The notes under the pieces: model-generated
Told to the model about the DNA's origin: nothing
Database searches by the model: none
What the model saw: only the letters and a program-made list of their open reading frames with translations
Shown: positions 25,701-38,442 of the stretch, piece after piece
Position numbering within the stretch: the stretch's first letter is position 1
Layout of the letters: every line of letters starts with the position of its first letter
Position numbers and translations under genes: made by a program
DNA from: Larus michahellis
Taxonomy: Eukaryota > Chordata > Aves > Charadriiformes > Laridae
Reading direction: 5' to 3'
Length of the DNA stretch: 64,000 nucleotides
Assembly: GCF_964199755.1 (NCBI RefSeq)
Contig: NC_133907.1
Location: 8,855,463-8,919,462, forward strand

Positions 25701-26565
25701 CATGGCCGCCTTCACACCTAAATGGGTCTGATGGCATCACTTGACCAGCCCACCCTCCTTTGAGAAGTCTTACCTGGCAAGAGAGCAACTTTGTGGGCGT
25801 AGCTGACTTCAGTCCTTTGAGTGTTACCAAAAGGATTTGCCTGCCAGGGTTGCTGGATCTCCATTAATATTTTCACTGCCAGAGGGACACTGCTAAGGCC
25901 GGTGGGCTGCCTCCTGTGCTAGCAAACCAGAAAGCGCAGACCAGGCTTTAACAGCAAAAGCACGTGGGAGAGATCCTAAAGCAGAGGAAAAGAGCCCAAC
26001 AACATTGCTGAGGTGCTTTCCACCCTCCCCAAGTCACACACTGGTCAATACCCACCACCCATATTGCACGTACTTCAGAGCTGGAAGAAGCACAATACAG
26101 CAGAGCAGAACATGAAGAACCAGATTCAAGACTGGCTTTCGGAAAGGTCATTCTCGAAAGTGAACTTAAAAAAAGCCAATCAAAGACTTCCCCCAACTTA
26201 AAGTCCTGATCACCATCAAGGTAAGTCTAAATGATACAGCCTAGTAACTCAAGTTAGTATTTGGGGGGGGCTTAATGTAAAAAATTAAATCCACAAAAAC
26301 ACCAAAATTGAATGTTTTCCCACAGAATTAAGGGTCTCAAACAAAATTTCAGATGCAACTATTTCAAGAGTCCCTTGCATCACGTGTCACATAGCATTTC
26401 TATTGTCTTAATTGCTACTCAGAAGTCAGTCTGATGTCGATCAAAGCCAAGTGGATGGTTTGAGTGGACGACACGCAAGTTGTGTCCATTTCCAGCTATG
26501 CAGTCTTGAGTACAGTGATCTGTTTATTGATCTTAACACACATGTGGGTGGTTTAACTTAAAAAA

Positions 26566-26681
26566 ACCTAATATTAGGTATCACGTGTTACAAAGTAAAC
26601 TTTTCACTTACAGGGAAGTTGTTTCTATAGTAACTAATGTTTTTCTAGCAACACATTTCACATTAGGGTTGCTATAGAAAC
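26566..26681 (+). promoter_or_regulatory. Palindrome-rich candidate regulatory element with three RFX X-box-like motifs
   Basis: It contains a perfect 14-bp palindrome ACCTAATATTAGGT (26566-26579), an E-box CACGTG (26582-26587), and three 14-base X-box-like motifs: GTTTCTATAGTAAC (26621-26634), GTTTTTCTAGCAAC (26639-26652) and GTTGCTATAGAAAC (26668-26681). The first and third sit in arms of an inverted repeat (26621-26640 against 26660-26681, ~19-base loop). RFX factors bind GTNRCC-N0-3-RGYAAC-type sites as dimers. Function is inferred from motif density only. Confidence 0.5.
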
Positions 26682-29600
26682 AGAACTATAGAGATGTGTT
26701 GTGCAAATAGGTTGTCAATAGCTTTTCCCCCAAGCCCACTGCACCCCATCCACCATGCCTACCTAAGGATGAACATAGCACCCTACTCGCTGTGTCTACC
26801 TAAGGACACTCCAGTTATTCTCCTAACAAGAGCGTGAAACGTACCCTGCCCACGTGAGAGCATAGTTTCTCGTATAGAGTTTACCACATTTTTGGTGAGT
26901 AACTGAAATACTGAAGTCTTGATCAGGTTATAAATCCAGAGAAATTGGAGCAAGAGGGTGTCAGTGGAACATCTTCATCTCTAGGAAAAGTGTAAAATTA
27001 CCACCCTAGAAACACTGAACAGCTAATTCCAGCTATGTTCATCCCCACAGAAACCTCAGTGTTGCTGGTACATGTCAAAGGGACATCAGCTCATGCCAGG
27101 AAGACGACTGAATCTCTATGGTTTTGAGCATATATTTAGGCTTAAGCATTCCCAAGGGTAGCATACAGACTCCCACTCACATCAAAGGAAAGTCTGCAAA
27201 AAGATCACAGCTATAATCTGGCATTTACATAGTTGCTAGGATTTTAATTACTATTTGTTCAGTACCTTACTATTCATTCAGTAACAGCCATGTGTACACC
27301 TTCAGGACTACCACTGTTCCTGACCTTTGCTTTTCCTTTTTTCCCCCCACTCTTTCATTTTTCACTTCTCTTCCCTGAAGTGTTTGGGTTTTTTTGTAAT
27401 CACAACTCCCTCCACCCTTTAACTCCCCACCCCACCAAGAAGTACGGTCTAATTTTCATTTACATAAGCAGCCCTTTCAGTTTTCACCTGTTCCTTCTAC
27501 TTAAATAAGAGCAAGGACAGACACACTCCTCTGGATTTGGCCATGTTGGTCCTTGTTAAGGCAGCTCATTTGCCAAAGCAAGACATGGAACTGAAGCACA
27601 GGCTGGTCCCTGCAAGAGACACTAACAAGGAACTGGTGACAAGCTATGAAAGACGACCTTCTCCGGCAACACAGCTGTTCAGAGCATGCACTTGCTACCC
27701 CTTAATGCCCGTGGGTGTCTTTCCAGCATGGAGAGCAGTGACCCCAGAAAGATTAAGGTGGGCTGAAGATGGCTTCTCCCCAAGTAATTACCTTCCAAGA
27801 CTTTGTGGATTCAGGAAGACACCATTGCTTCATTTTACACTCAATTCTTTACTACACGGATGATCACCCAAACACCAAAACAGTGTGGATTCAGAGAACG
27901 CAGCTGTGTCCCTCACATGCTGCGAAATAGCCCTGGTGAGGTGACGCACAGCTCTCCTTAGCAGAGTCTGCCTTGATGCGTTTTGACATGCTTTACCTCC
28001 TGCATAAGTCTCCGCTGCTGCTCTCTGCCTTGCCTTCTCTTAGAAAGAAGCTTTAGTCCTCCAAAGATACCTTTTGGTACCTAACTGTTGGCTCAAACAT
28101 TAGAAAACCAAAACCCCACCCAGAGGTGCCTTAAGAAGGCTAAGAAGCTATAACTAACTACACATGCTCTACTCGTACCCGAGATGAATCAACCCCAAGT
28201 TTATCACCATATCTACAGTATCTTTTACAGATCTGTCTTCTTCCAGGCCCATCTTTCACATGGAACCTGGTGAAAACCTTTTATGGAAGGAAGAGGAGTG
28301 ACACTTGAATAAAGTGTCAATACGTATAGGTTCCAAGTTAAAATCTGGGAAAAACAGACGAAACACACACGATGCCGAGACCTAAAGAGATTGAAATGAA
28401 CATTTCCATGCTAACTCCATTCCAGTGGTGGCTCTAATGCTTTTTAGCTGGGAGGATGACCAGGCTCAAAGGGACTGCTCAGGCACTGTACAATTCCTGT
28501 TTGCACAGCTACTTCCAGAGCCGGTTTATAGTCTCTCCTATACTCAGTATGTTGTGATGCCTGGCTTGGTGCTGGCATGTGCCATCTGCACTTAGCACAG
28601 GGAAAAATAAGTGTCAGTCAGAGTGTTATGAAGGTCTGATGCAGATGGACCCGATATCCCCAGTAGAAGAGTCATTTCTACTACATCCTTTATAGCAATC
28701 TACAAGAAAATGTTGGACTGAGGTTAGGTGACAAAACACGTTTGTTTTTCTTCAAGCTCGTTCTCCAAACTGCAGCAGCACTGGTTAAAGTATTTTCAAT
28801 TATTTAATATTTCTGTAACTATGGAATGAACACTGAGTATGACATCCTCCATCCTCTGCCCCCACCTACCTGTTATGAGCAGAAGTAGCAGGAATACAGC
28901 TCTTGGTACATCATTCTGAGGTGTTACAACAAGACAGTCTAAATCCAACCACCTTTAAGGAATAATTTTCAGGAGCAGAGCGATAGCATCACAGTTTCCA
29001 CTAAAGAGACAATAGTGCAACAGTTGAGCCTAAAAGAAATACGATAAAATTTAACTGGGATAACCCATCACTAGGGTTTTGAAGGGATCACCCTGTACCA
29101 GGCATGACAGGAAAGAAAAAATCTGAGCTCTGAATAATTCCACCAGAATTTCAAAATATAATTATATGGGTTATTAAGTAGTCCTGGGCAGCAACTTGAG
29201 AATGACCTTAGAATGCCTTTGCTGACAGGTTCTGTGAGATACGGTGAATTTTGCTAATTCATATATACAGGTCTCCCTCACCCTGGCCTCTGTGCACTTG
29301 CAAAGCCTTAGGCTGGAAGCAGCTCACGCCAAGAGTTATTGTTTGCCCATGGCCAGGAAATGCTAAATATAATCTGGACAATATGCAGACAAATCATTTT
29401 TATGAACTTTTTAGGTCAAGGTCCATGTCTTCATTTGCACCTAAACAGCACCAAGTAGAGAATGAAAATCTGTCCCAGATACAAGTCTGGGAGCACAACT
29501 GCAACTTAAATAGTGAGTTTAACTGCAGTCTTGGGAGTTTTTTCTCCCTCTTCATCTAGATCTTTAAAGTTATTTACCTCAGCAGCTCCTGCAGCCTCGC

Positions 29601-31441
29601 TGGGCGGTCTCAGCAGCTTGCTTACCCCAAGGCAAGCACAGATCTCTGCAACTTCACAAAGACTTGCGTTCAAAGAGAATGACTAATGACCAGTGCTGGA
29701 AAGCCAGGAAGAGATGAGCCCAATCCAAACCCATCTACATCTATAGCACTTATGAACTGATTAATAACCTCACTGATAAAGACAGAAAACAAATTTCACT
29801 AGAACTAATTAGCTCTTATGTCATCATATTGCCCCATAGTTCTAAATATCTCCTTTTGAAACAGTGATAAAAGTAGGTCTTAAAATGCATATCTATTCAT
29901 TTTTGTTTGTTTCAGCATACAGACCATTTCCTACACGTCATTCAGATATTTTAGGTTATTTAATGAGTTAAGGAACAATCCAGAAATCAAGAGTTATAAT
30001 GGGATCATTTCACTAATGACCTTTCCATGCGACAGACATACATTTGGTCAAAAAAAGAAGAAATGGAGTATAAGATCAAAGAAGTTCTGAGTTATCCTCA
30101 GTAACAGTCTTTTCAGATGCCATAGTCTGTGATCTAACATTTCCTAGCAGGTTCAGAATTATTTAATTCAGTTACCAACTAAATCTTACCCATAAAAGCA
30201 TTCTGCAATTACAGGCACAACCTATTTTACCTTCTTCTTTTTAACCCCACCTTAAAAGACATAATGTCTGAACACGCTGTCATAGAACAAGACTCCACTT
30301 CCAAAACACAGCTGAGAGGAGAAAAGTATCATGATTATGAAATGCACGTTTATATTTTTACCACATTAACAGAAGCATTAGCTTTTCCAAGTATTGTTAT
30401 TTTGGCATCCAAGTTCACATTAATGAATAACACCAATAGAAACGAGTCATAAGATTTGGGTGCAAGTTTGAATGTGACAAGTATTTAAAAGTTCTCAAAC
30501 ACATCTCCCAGCAGAGATATATTGGCTGTTTAGGCTTAATCACTAATGACCAGAGCTTAACTGTTAAACTAAGATGATACTGAGGACGGCATAGTTGCCT
30601 GTGTTACTTTAGATTCACCTTGCCAATTCTCAGTTACAGTATTTAAATCTGCATTCAGTCCCCTGAGATGCAACAACAAAACAGATATCAACATTTCATT
30701 CATAGATTTCAGCTACCCTGACTCTTGGTTGTCACAGATGAAAGTGTTAGACAGGCGAGTCCTATGTCCATATTTATTTTGGGAACAGCCCAATCCTATT
30801 TTTAGATCGCTTTTTTCAAGAAAGTCACCAGTAAAATTCCAAATATTTCAAAATTCTTTATGACCCTCAGCCCAAACAAATTCCATCCAGGCCTCGTCCC
30901 CGCCTCGGGGGGCTGCCATCAGCACCACAAATTGTTCTGCCACCCACATGACCTGGTTTTAGTTAGAAGGAAAAATACACGCCCTGGAGACAAACCCTTT
31001 TGTCTCCCCCAGGAAAAACCCCCCGAAGTATCAAGTTCTCATACCTTGCACAGCAGACATGTCTAACCCCCTCTGTTTACTACCGATATAAGATCCCCGG
31101 GTTCAGCCTCAGCCCAAGCTAATGATCTGCTCCGTCGTCTCGTCCCATACATCAGGTCACACTAATAGTTTCAGTGTTTGAGAGTTATTCCAAGCCGATG
31201 GAGGATTTAGTGTTTAGTTGTACATTTCAGAAGTTGGCAACGGCTGAAGCTGTCAGCGATTTGCGCTGCTCATTAAATCAGGGAAATGAGTTTGAATGAT
31301 TATAGCTCTTGGTCCTTAACTAGGCAACAATCAGGGGCTTTTAGAAACTCATTTAAAAGCACAGAAGATGCCCTCAGGAAAGAGAGTGGAGTTTGGTACT
31401 GGCTAGGACAATTTCCCCAAGCAAAGACAAGCAGTAATGAA
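26682..31441. other. Intergenic DNA, no gene recognised
   Basis: A diverged tandem pair of ~50 bp around 26745-26815 shares the text tacctaagga. A possible dispersed-repeat fragment sits at about 27125-27182 (ggcttaagcattcccaag). No coding or RNA gene signal is seen. Confidence 0.5.
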
Positions 31442-31458
31442 GGGGGGGGGGGGGGGGG
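31442..31458 (+). repeat. Homopolymer run of 17 G
   Basis: This uninterrupted G17 tract in otherwise ordinary sequence is the longest G run in the window. It is capable of quadruplex formation and its length is unreliable in most sequencing methods. A 166-codon frame crossing it should not be taken as coding. Confidence 0.85.
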
Positions 31459-34400
31459 CACCACAACCCACCACCTTCTCAAAAAGCACAGGAGTCCTTC
31501 AGAAGGGGCCCCTTCACTGTACCTCACTGCAGCTGCTGCTTACAAGTTGCTAGAAGCAGACCCTGTAACAAAATTAGCTTTTCCAAATGGCAAAAACAGA
31601 AGGTGGCAAACTGTGACATATTCCCAGGCTCATACACCAACAAAACATCCTGTAAGCATTTTTTTTTTTTTTCTTCTTTTAAGGAAAACTTTAAGCACAC
31701 AGGCTGGGAAAATAGTTACATTCTTAATAAGGATGCAAACTTCTACCCTGAAGTCAAATCACACTGATAAATCACAAAGCAGGTGACATTTCCTATTGAC
31801 AATCTCCACTGGCTATTTTTGTAACTCTTCGAAGCAAACTAGATAAAAAATAAAATATCTGTTTTGTTAAGATGGTGGATAAATTGGATGCTTGTTAAGC
31901 CCTGATTGCTTCTTAAATATTTGGCTAGACAGGAATCTCTTGAAAGAAAGGTTTAAGGATTTTTCAGTCTGATCCCGTAAGGCCTGAATGGAAAGCCCTC
32001 CTTATAAAATACCCTACTGCTGGCATGAAGTCTCACAAGATTAGCTTAATTACTAAAATTGGATTGAATTGACTGTACCACTAGACTCAGAATCCAAATA
32101 TGGAGTGCTCAGTTAGGCCTCTCAGATTGTCCTGAAATTATTATTTATTTATTTTCACATTTCAGTAAATATCACAGCGTTGTTCCAGTGCAGCAGGCTA
32201 AGCGCAGAGCTCAGAGGCCACTCAGGTACCTAGATCAGGACATCCTCCAAACCTGAGGGTAGGCAACCATATATATGCCCTGCATAGGTTTTGTTCAAGG
32301 CAAAAGGGTTACCCCGAGCTCTGCTACTGCCTTTTCCCACGGTAATTTTGCCCCAGTACACGCGTGACCTCTAAAAATGCTGTGTGATGTTTTGTGTTCA
32401 GGATGTAAACAAACACAGCATTTTCCATTTTTTCTCCTTAACCCAGATAGGACACTGGGCTTCTCTACCATGTGCTCTTGGAAACATCCATCAGGGCAGT
32501 GGATAAATATGCCACGTTTAAGATAGACTTATTAATCTTCCAGCCTAAAGGTCTACTTTTATAGCTTTCCAAGGCGGTATCTTATAGCACTACAAACACT
32601 GAACTGTAATCAGTAATGCTGTCGTAAAAAAAAAGAAAAAAGGCAGGTTGGATGTAGGTGAGCTAGCTGGACTCTGCTGGAGATGTAACAGGTATCTTTT
32701 GTACCACGACACATTTTACAGTCCAAAGCCAATAATCCCAGCTGCTCAGCATGATGACTGGCTCTGCATACCTGCATCTCTGTCACATAAAGGTGACATA
32801 AACCCTGTAGATGGAAGCTTATCTATGCCCACATCAAGACCCAACTGAGCACAGCTCCGACGCACCACTGGACAAAGCACAGGCATCACAACACAACACA
32901 GCACACGCACTTCTACAAGCAATGGGAAGGGGAAAACAAAGGTATGGGTTAGCAAAAGAAAGCTTTCCTCTAAGATTCTTGCAAAGAGAAAAGTAAGAGA
33001 GACCTTTTCACAGACTCCAAGAGGCCACCCAACATTACACTATACAAAGAGATGATTTGGCATCAGGAGTTTTTCTACCAACTTCACAGGACAGGCTCAC
33101 CCAGTGTCACCTTCGCAAGTCTCCACAGGTGAGTGATGGGTGTTTCTCGAAATAAAGACCAAGGCTCCACAGGGTTTCAAGATCCTAAATCCTGCTGAAA
33201 GTATACTGCTGCCATCACAAGAGCTATAAATAAATCTCCTCAAGTCATCTAAACCTTCACGTCAGTATAATTTCAAATAAGCTTGGACAGAATATATCAG
33301 CTACTCTGGGTTTGCGTGCTTTGTTGTAATGGCATTGACTGCCTGGGTAACAAGATGAAGAGCTCTTGTAAAAAGAGGAGAGAGACAAGCAGCAATAAAT
33401 TATATTATGTACTAATACCCACCCTTATTGACAACACTTATCTGTAAGGCTACGGTCTGCGCAGACAAGGGGAGTTAAAAGCTCTGTTATCGTCAGAAAT
33501 GGCTCTGTCTGCCGTGAAGTTTACCCAGGCTCCATCCTCCCCGTGTCTGGCTTCTGGACTGGAGGGATTCATGAAGAGTTTCTGACTCCACCGAAGTCAA
33601 CAGCATCATTAACTCCACTGTAACCAGGTTCCAGCCACAAAAGAAATGCTGTTTTACCTGCACTACACATTTACACATGAATTAAACAGCAGGGCTTTGC
33701 AAGAACACTACTGACCTGACAAAGTACACCTTTTCCCCCAGCAAGGGCTAGCACTCACACACAGAGGCACACTACCTGTACTCCACCAGTTAATCTCTAC
33801 CAGTTAAGTCCTTCCTCTGTATCAGCTACAAATCTGCAAAGTCTCTGTGTGTCCCTGGGCCTCCGGCACCAAAGATACACAAAAGGAGAGGGTTTTGCAG
33901 CACAAGAAACAGCAGCAGCTCAGACTTGAATTTTAAAAGCCCTTACCTACATTGCTCACATCCTTCTAATTTAATCTCACAAACTCACCTCAGCTTCAAG
34001 AGTTTACGCTTTAAGTCTGGTCTTTTCACTCTCTTCTTATAGCAGGCACTAAAAAGTGACGGCTGAACGTGCTCCATCCCAGGCATTCCTGAGCTTGAAG
34101 GTTTGACCTGAATTTTAAGTGCTACTGGAGTTTAAAAAAAAAAAACCAACCAACAACAGAAAAACAGTTAAGTGAGATCAACACATGGTATGGAAGAAAG
34201 CAGCACTGTGGATTTTTGGGGAAAGAGAAAGAGCAGAGAGCCAAGAAGGAAACACAGAGAAACAGCCCATGCACCATACGCAAGATACTGGTTTCAGCTG
34301 CTCAGTAACTCTGGGTTAAGTACCTCTGTCACCACTACAGGTGTTACCAATAGATGGAGAAGTAAACTGCTGATTTTTAAAGAGAAATCAACATATCCTC

Positions 34401-36189
34401 TGAAGAGCAAAACAACTTTAAGCCCTTTATAACAAGAACATATTTAACTACCCCTAAAAATAATCTGAGGACTGTTGAGACAGAAAGTAGCACACCCCTA
34501 CTGCTGGGGGCTCGTTTAGCAATAGCCTGAGTTCTTCCAGAATTTCTTTTTCAAGAGTGCCTTAAAGCTTTAAAGAAAAATCTAAGAGACTCCTGTTACG
34601 AAAACACATTTTCAGATATCTGCTTGTAAATCAGTTAAATATGTTTCGGATTTGAGTGTGTTATCTTAACCCTCTTCCTCCAGATGAGGACTGGTTTTAT
34701 ACCAAGTTTTTCCAGTATTCCTGTTCCAGGACTTGAACGCACAGTTCTGTTTCTTTTCAGCAACTCGCAACGCTGCTGTCTCCCTAGTTGCTGTTCCCTC
34801 CTCAAATCAAGGTATTGAGAGTCTGCTTCCCTTTGGGTTGTACTTAAGGGGATAATGTACATGTGAGGCGTAAAACATTTCGAACAATTTTCTTTTTTTC
34901 CCCCCCATCCTCTATGAGCAAGCAACAATGCTATAGAGTTACAAAAATGTTGTTGCTGGATACCAGAAGAGTTCATAACTTCTAATATTACTCCCACATC
35001 TCCACTACCTACACATCCACGCAGCGAGCACGGGTTGGAGCCTGGAGCAGATCTCCGTGTGGATGCTGTGAGGTGGTGGCTGTGTTCCCACTTCTGCCCA
35101 TCACTACCACGCTTCTTCCCTTCCAGCACTGCCAGTGACTCAGAGTGGCAGTGGCACGATCTGTACGTTTCTCGTACCACCCCGAGCATTGACAGCTTTC
35201 AGCTCAAACCCTCCTGGTGTCAACGCAGGTGGACACCATTCCCAGTGCACAGAAAAAGCAGAGAACATCTGCACTTTAGCAGGCACCGGCAGAAGCTCCG
35301 TCTAACCTTAACCATTAACATCACCATTTGACAGCATCTTTCATTATCCCTCTTCTTCAAGGCTTTGTGGTACATCAGTTCATTAGCATAAAAGATCAAA
35401 ACTTCATTTACAAGACAAATACCATAAACAAGAAATTAATTCAACAGACCAGTTAATTTCAACTGAGAATGGTGATGTTAATTTCAGTGTTCAAAAAAAC
35501 TTCTCAATTCACTAATTAAATTCTGTTCCACCAGATATAGTCAAGCATATGCTCTGCCTACACAAGGACTGATTAATTGACCCTGAGATGACATCATCCA
35601 CCCAGCAGTGGGTACCAAACTGTCCTACATACACGAGAGGCATTACAGTGCCCAAGATATCACCTGCTGCTGCAGAAAAGGAGAACCTGCTCTTCTCTGC
35701 CCTCCTGAGCTCACCAGTCCTTCCACAAGAGCAAGCAGGTTTTCTCTTCTGGTTGTCAACAGCCTCTCCCTAACATTCCCACTTCCAGGATGAGGTTAAA
35801 CAGACTTCCCTGGGGCAGAAAGGGTGATGATGAGCACTGGATGAAGCTTGGTGCTACTGTCCACATTCTTGTCTGCAGACAAACCCACTCCCCCTCCACT
35901 GGCTTGGCGCTGAACAGTGTTTATGGGTTTTGCATGGGGACCGTGGCGGTGCTCCAATTCGTGCTGGACATCAGGCCACAGGCTCTGCCTTTGCAAGTCT
36001 CTTTATCTAGATTGATGAATGCAAGCTTCAGAAAGAGTATTTCAGCAGCCTCGTATGCGGGGCATTAGTCACTGCTGCCTTGGTGCCTAGAAAGAGCCAT
36101 CAATTTTTGCAAAGCAGACAGTTGTAACCTTAGAAGAGACGCAGCCAGACTCACTGACCCTGAGCTTTTTTTCTCTTTCTGAATCCACA

Positions 36190-36242
36190 GCTCCAGTGAG
36201 ACCAATGGGAGTTTGGACTTTAAAGGAATGCAGGATCATGCC
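36190..36242 (+). repeat. Fragment of old dispersed amniote repeat
   Basis: The blocks gctccagtgagaccaatggg, agtttggacttt and atgcaggatcatgcc degrade the same pattern (a 'gtgaagtcaatgggagtttggcc...gcaggatcaggcc' form). Short and diverged. Confidence 0.45.
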
Positions 36243-37380
36243 AATTAGGAGACTATAATAACCAATACAGAGCCAATCCTGCTTTCCCCCAGACAATCCC
36301 TATTGACTTCCACCACTAATGGAGACAACTCTTGGATGGCTGGGCTTCCCTGGATCGTCTCAAAGATGCAGTGCAACATCCAGCTGCCGTGGCGACAGAG
36401 GACTGTACATCTGTATCCCCTGTGACATGGCTGGCAACCCATGAAAGCAGGAATATAGCATCTTTAGCCTTTTTTCTCCCATAAATCCCCATCTGAGAAG
36501 CATTTAAACTGTGAGTCTCATCACTAACACATCTGATATTCTACAGCAAGAAGATAAAATAAACAAGGAGGATAGAAGAAAGAAACCAGTGAAGTTTTAC
36601 AACTTAGAAAGTACAATTAAAATACAAAACCCCTTTTGGAAAAACTCTAAATATATATGCAATGCTTTTGTATAATCTGTTGTTTGACAGCATTCTTAAA
36701 CTAAGTGTGATCACTAAAAGCAACGCTGAAATTAAAGAGCAAATATATGGGACTGAAGTGGGTTTCACGACAACACCAGGGAAGAAAAACTAAGGATGTT
36801 GGTCAGAATGACAGGATTTTGTTTAAGAACACATGTACTGCTTTGTAGCTTGGAAAAGAAAAATTGATTTTCCAGACACTGCTATAAAGCATGCCAAGAA
36901 ACAAGTGTAAACCAAAGAAAGCACAAGCTATAACTAGATAATAAAGCATCCAAAATTTTCCACGTATGCCCATTTATGGGAGGAAGAAATTACCCTTTAC
37001 TTAACTTTGCTCCCCCTGTCACAGGTCAAAAGACAAGAAACATTTATAGAAAGCAGAATTGAGTATTAAAACCCATGAGCATAGAGAATTATCGACCGAG
37101 CTGAGTTGATGAGCAGCCTGGGACCAGCATCCTAATGACTTGCTTGGTACCGAGCAATAGCCACGGTGCAGTAACCCCTGCGAGCCCAGGAGCAGAGCCC
37201 GATGTACTATGAAAACGAGGAGTGGAAAGAAATCTCCTCTCGGACGGAAACCCCATTCTGACCACTGAGGCCAACTAGCGACTGGGGACAGAGAGCACGG
37301 TTATGCTGAAATATTTATTATTACAGGACAAGACAGGTGCGTATCAGTGACCTTCCACTGAGCTCAAAGGAATTACAATG

Positions 37381-37431
37381 ATTTAAACATATATTATTTT
37401 ATATTGCATTGTGCAATAATCTTGTTTAAAT
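37381..37431. repeat. Nested inverted repeat (hairpin-capable, AT-rich)
   Basis: Outer arms ATTTAAAC (37381-37388) and GTTTAAAT (37424-37431) enclose inner arms TATTGCA (37402-37408) and TGCAATA (37412-37418) with a 3-base loop. Both arm pairs are perfect. The inner hairpin contains a C/EBP-like TTGTGCAAT. AT-rich DNA yields such structures fairly often. Confidence 0.55.
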
Positions 37432-37617
37432 ACATTTTTTAACTCATGCTACAAGTTATGCAGCCAAATAAAAGTAAACTACCCGTACATATCAAAAGGA
37501 AACATCAGAGAAGCAAGTAATTGCTACAAAAATGCAATAGGAGTAGTCATTGGGCTAAAATGGCCATGGGCTTCTGGTCTATACAATCAAAAGTTGAAGG
37601 ATTATTAAGAAAATAAT

Positions 37618-37670
37618 CCCACTTGTACTATTGTATACTGCTTCCCACTTGTACTTATTGTATACTGCTT
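37618..37670 (+). repeat. Two-copy tandem duplication, 26/27 bp unit
   Basis: The unit beginning cccacttgtact and ending ttgtatactgctt is present twice, at 37618-37643 and 37644-37670. The copies differ only by one inserted base, so the duplication is recent or the unit is under-diverged. It may be polymorphic. Confidence 0.9.
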
Positions 37671-38394
37671 GGGTAATTCTTTCAGGTTATTTAACCATGC
37701 TTTCCAAAACTGCAGTAATTCACTCCATCATTATGGCTTGATGCCATCTTGACATGTTTGCTTTCATCAGCCTGCTGATTTATTTCACATTTTATGCATC
37801 TTTGTTTTTTCCTTTCCTTTTTCTTCAATTTTTAAGTTTTGGTAAATGTATCAGACTCACATAAGATCTTGTCAAGAGGTTGAAAGTCAGTGCTTGGAGC
37901 TGGATTTATCATTCCCGGCTGGCTCTGGAGCCAAGATCTGCAATGACAGACCCCCAGGCAGGAGAAAGGCCCTTTCCACACCACCTTGGAGGAGAATATT
38001 TTCCTGTGTGTTAGAGGCAAGAGGCAAATGCGTGGAAGAAACTGCAGGAAGAGGGGTGTATCTGGCATTGACTTTGCCTGGAAGACCAAAGAAATGACCC
38101 CTCAATGGTGACTGAAGCTGAAGGTAAGAAAAGGAAGGTACGTTTTGTGAGCAGAGGCCAGTCGGTCAGCCTGGGAAGCAAAATGCACCACGTCCTGTTT
38201 CACAGAACTTAATTATCTACCACGCTCTGGAAAGGCTTTATCTGCGTGTCCTCATTTTCCTGCAATAATATGTGTCACCTAATGTGCATTTTCACTCATC
38301 TGCCCTCCAAGGGGGGAAAACTCTAGAGACCAGACAGGACTGGACACAGTCGCCTGAATGGCTGTTTAATGGATGCTGAAATGGCGTTAAATGG

Positions 38395-38442
38395 GAAACC
38401 CAAACATCCATCTGTCTAAAAACCCAAACACCCATCTGGCTC
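38395..38442 (+). repeat. Two-copy tandem duplication, 24 bp unit
   Basis: Units at 38395-38418 and 38419-38442 share the core aaacccaaaca-ccatctg and differ at about 4 of 24 positions, indicating an older slippage event. Confidence 0.75.

Noticed and set aside
31286..31786. 166-codon frame on the plus strand
   Set aside because: It crosses a 17-G run and a T-rich tract and has no protein-like composition.
32094..32103. CArG box CCAAATATGG
   Set aside because: About four such matches are expected by chance in 64 kb, and nothing else around it supports an SRF element.
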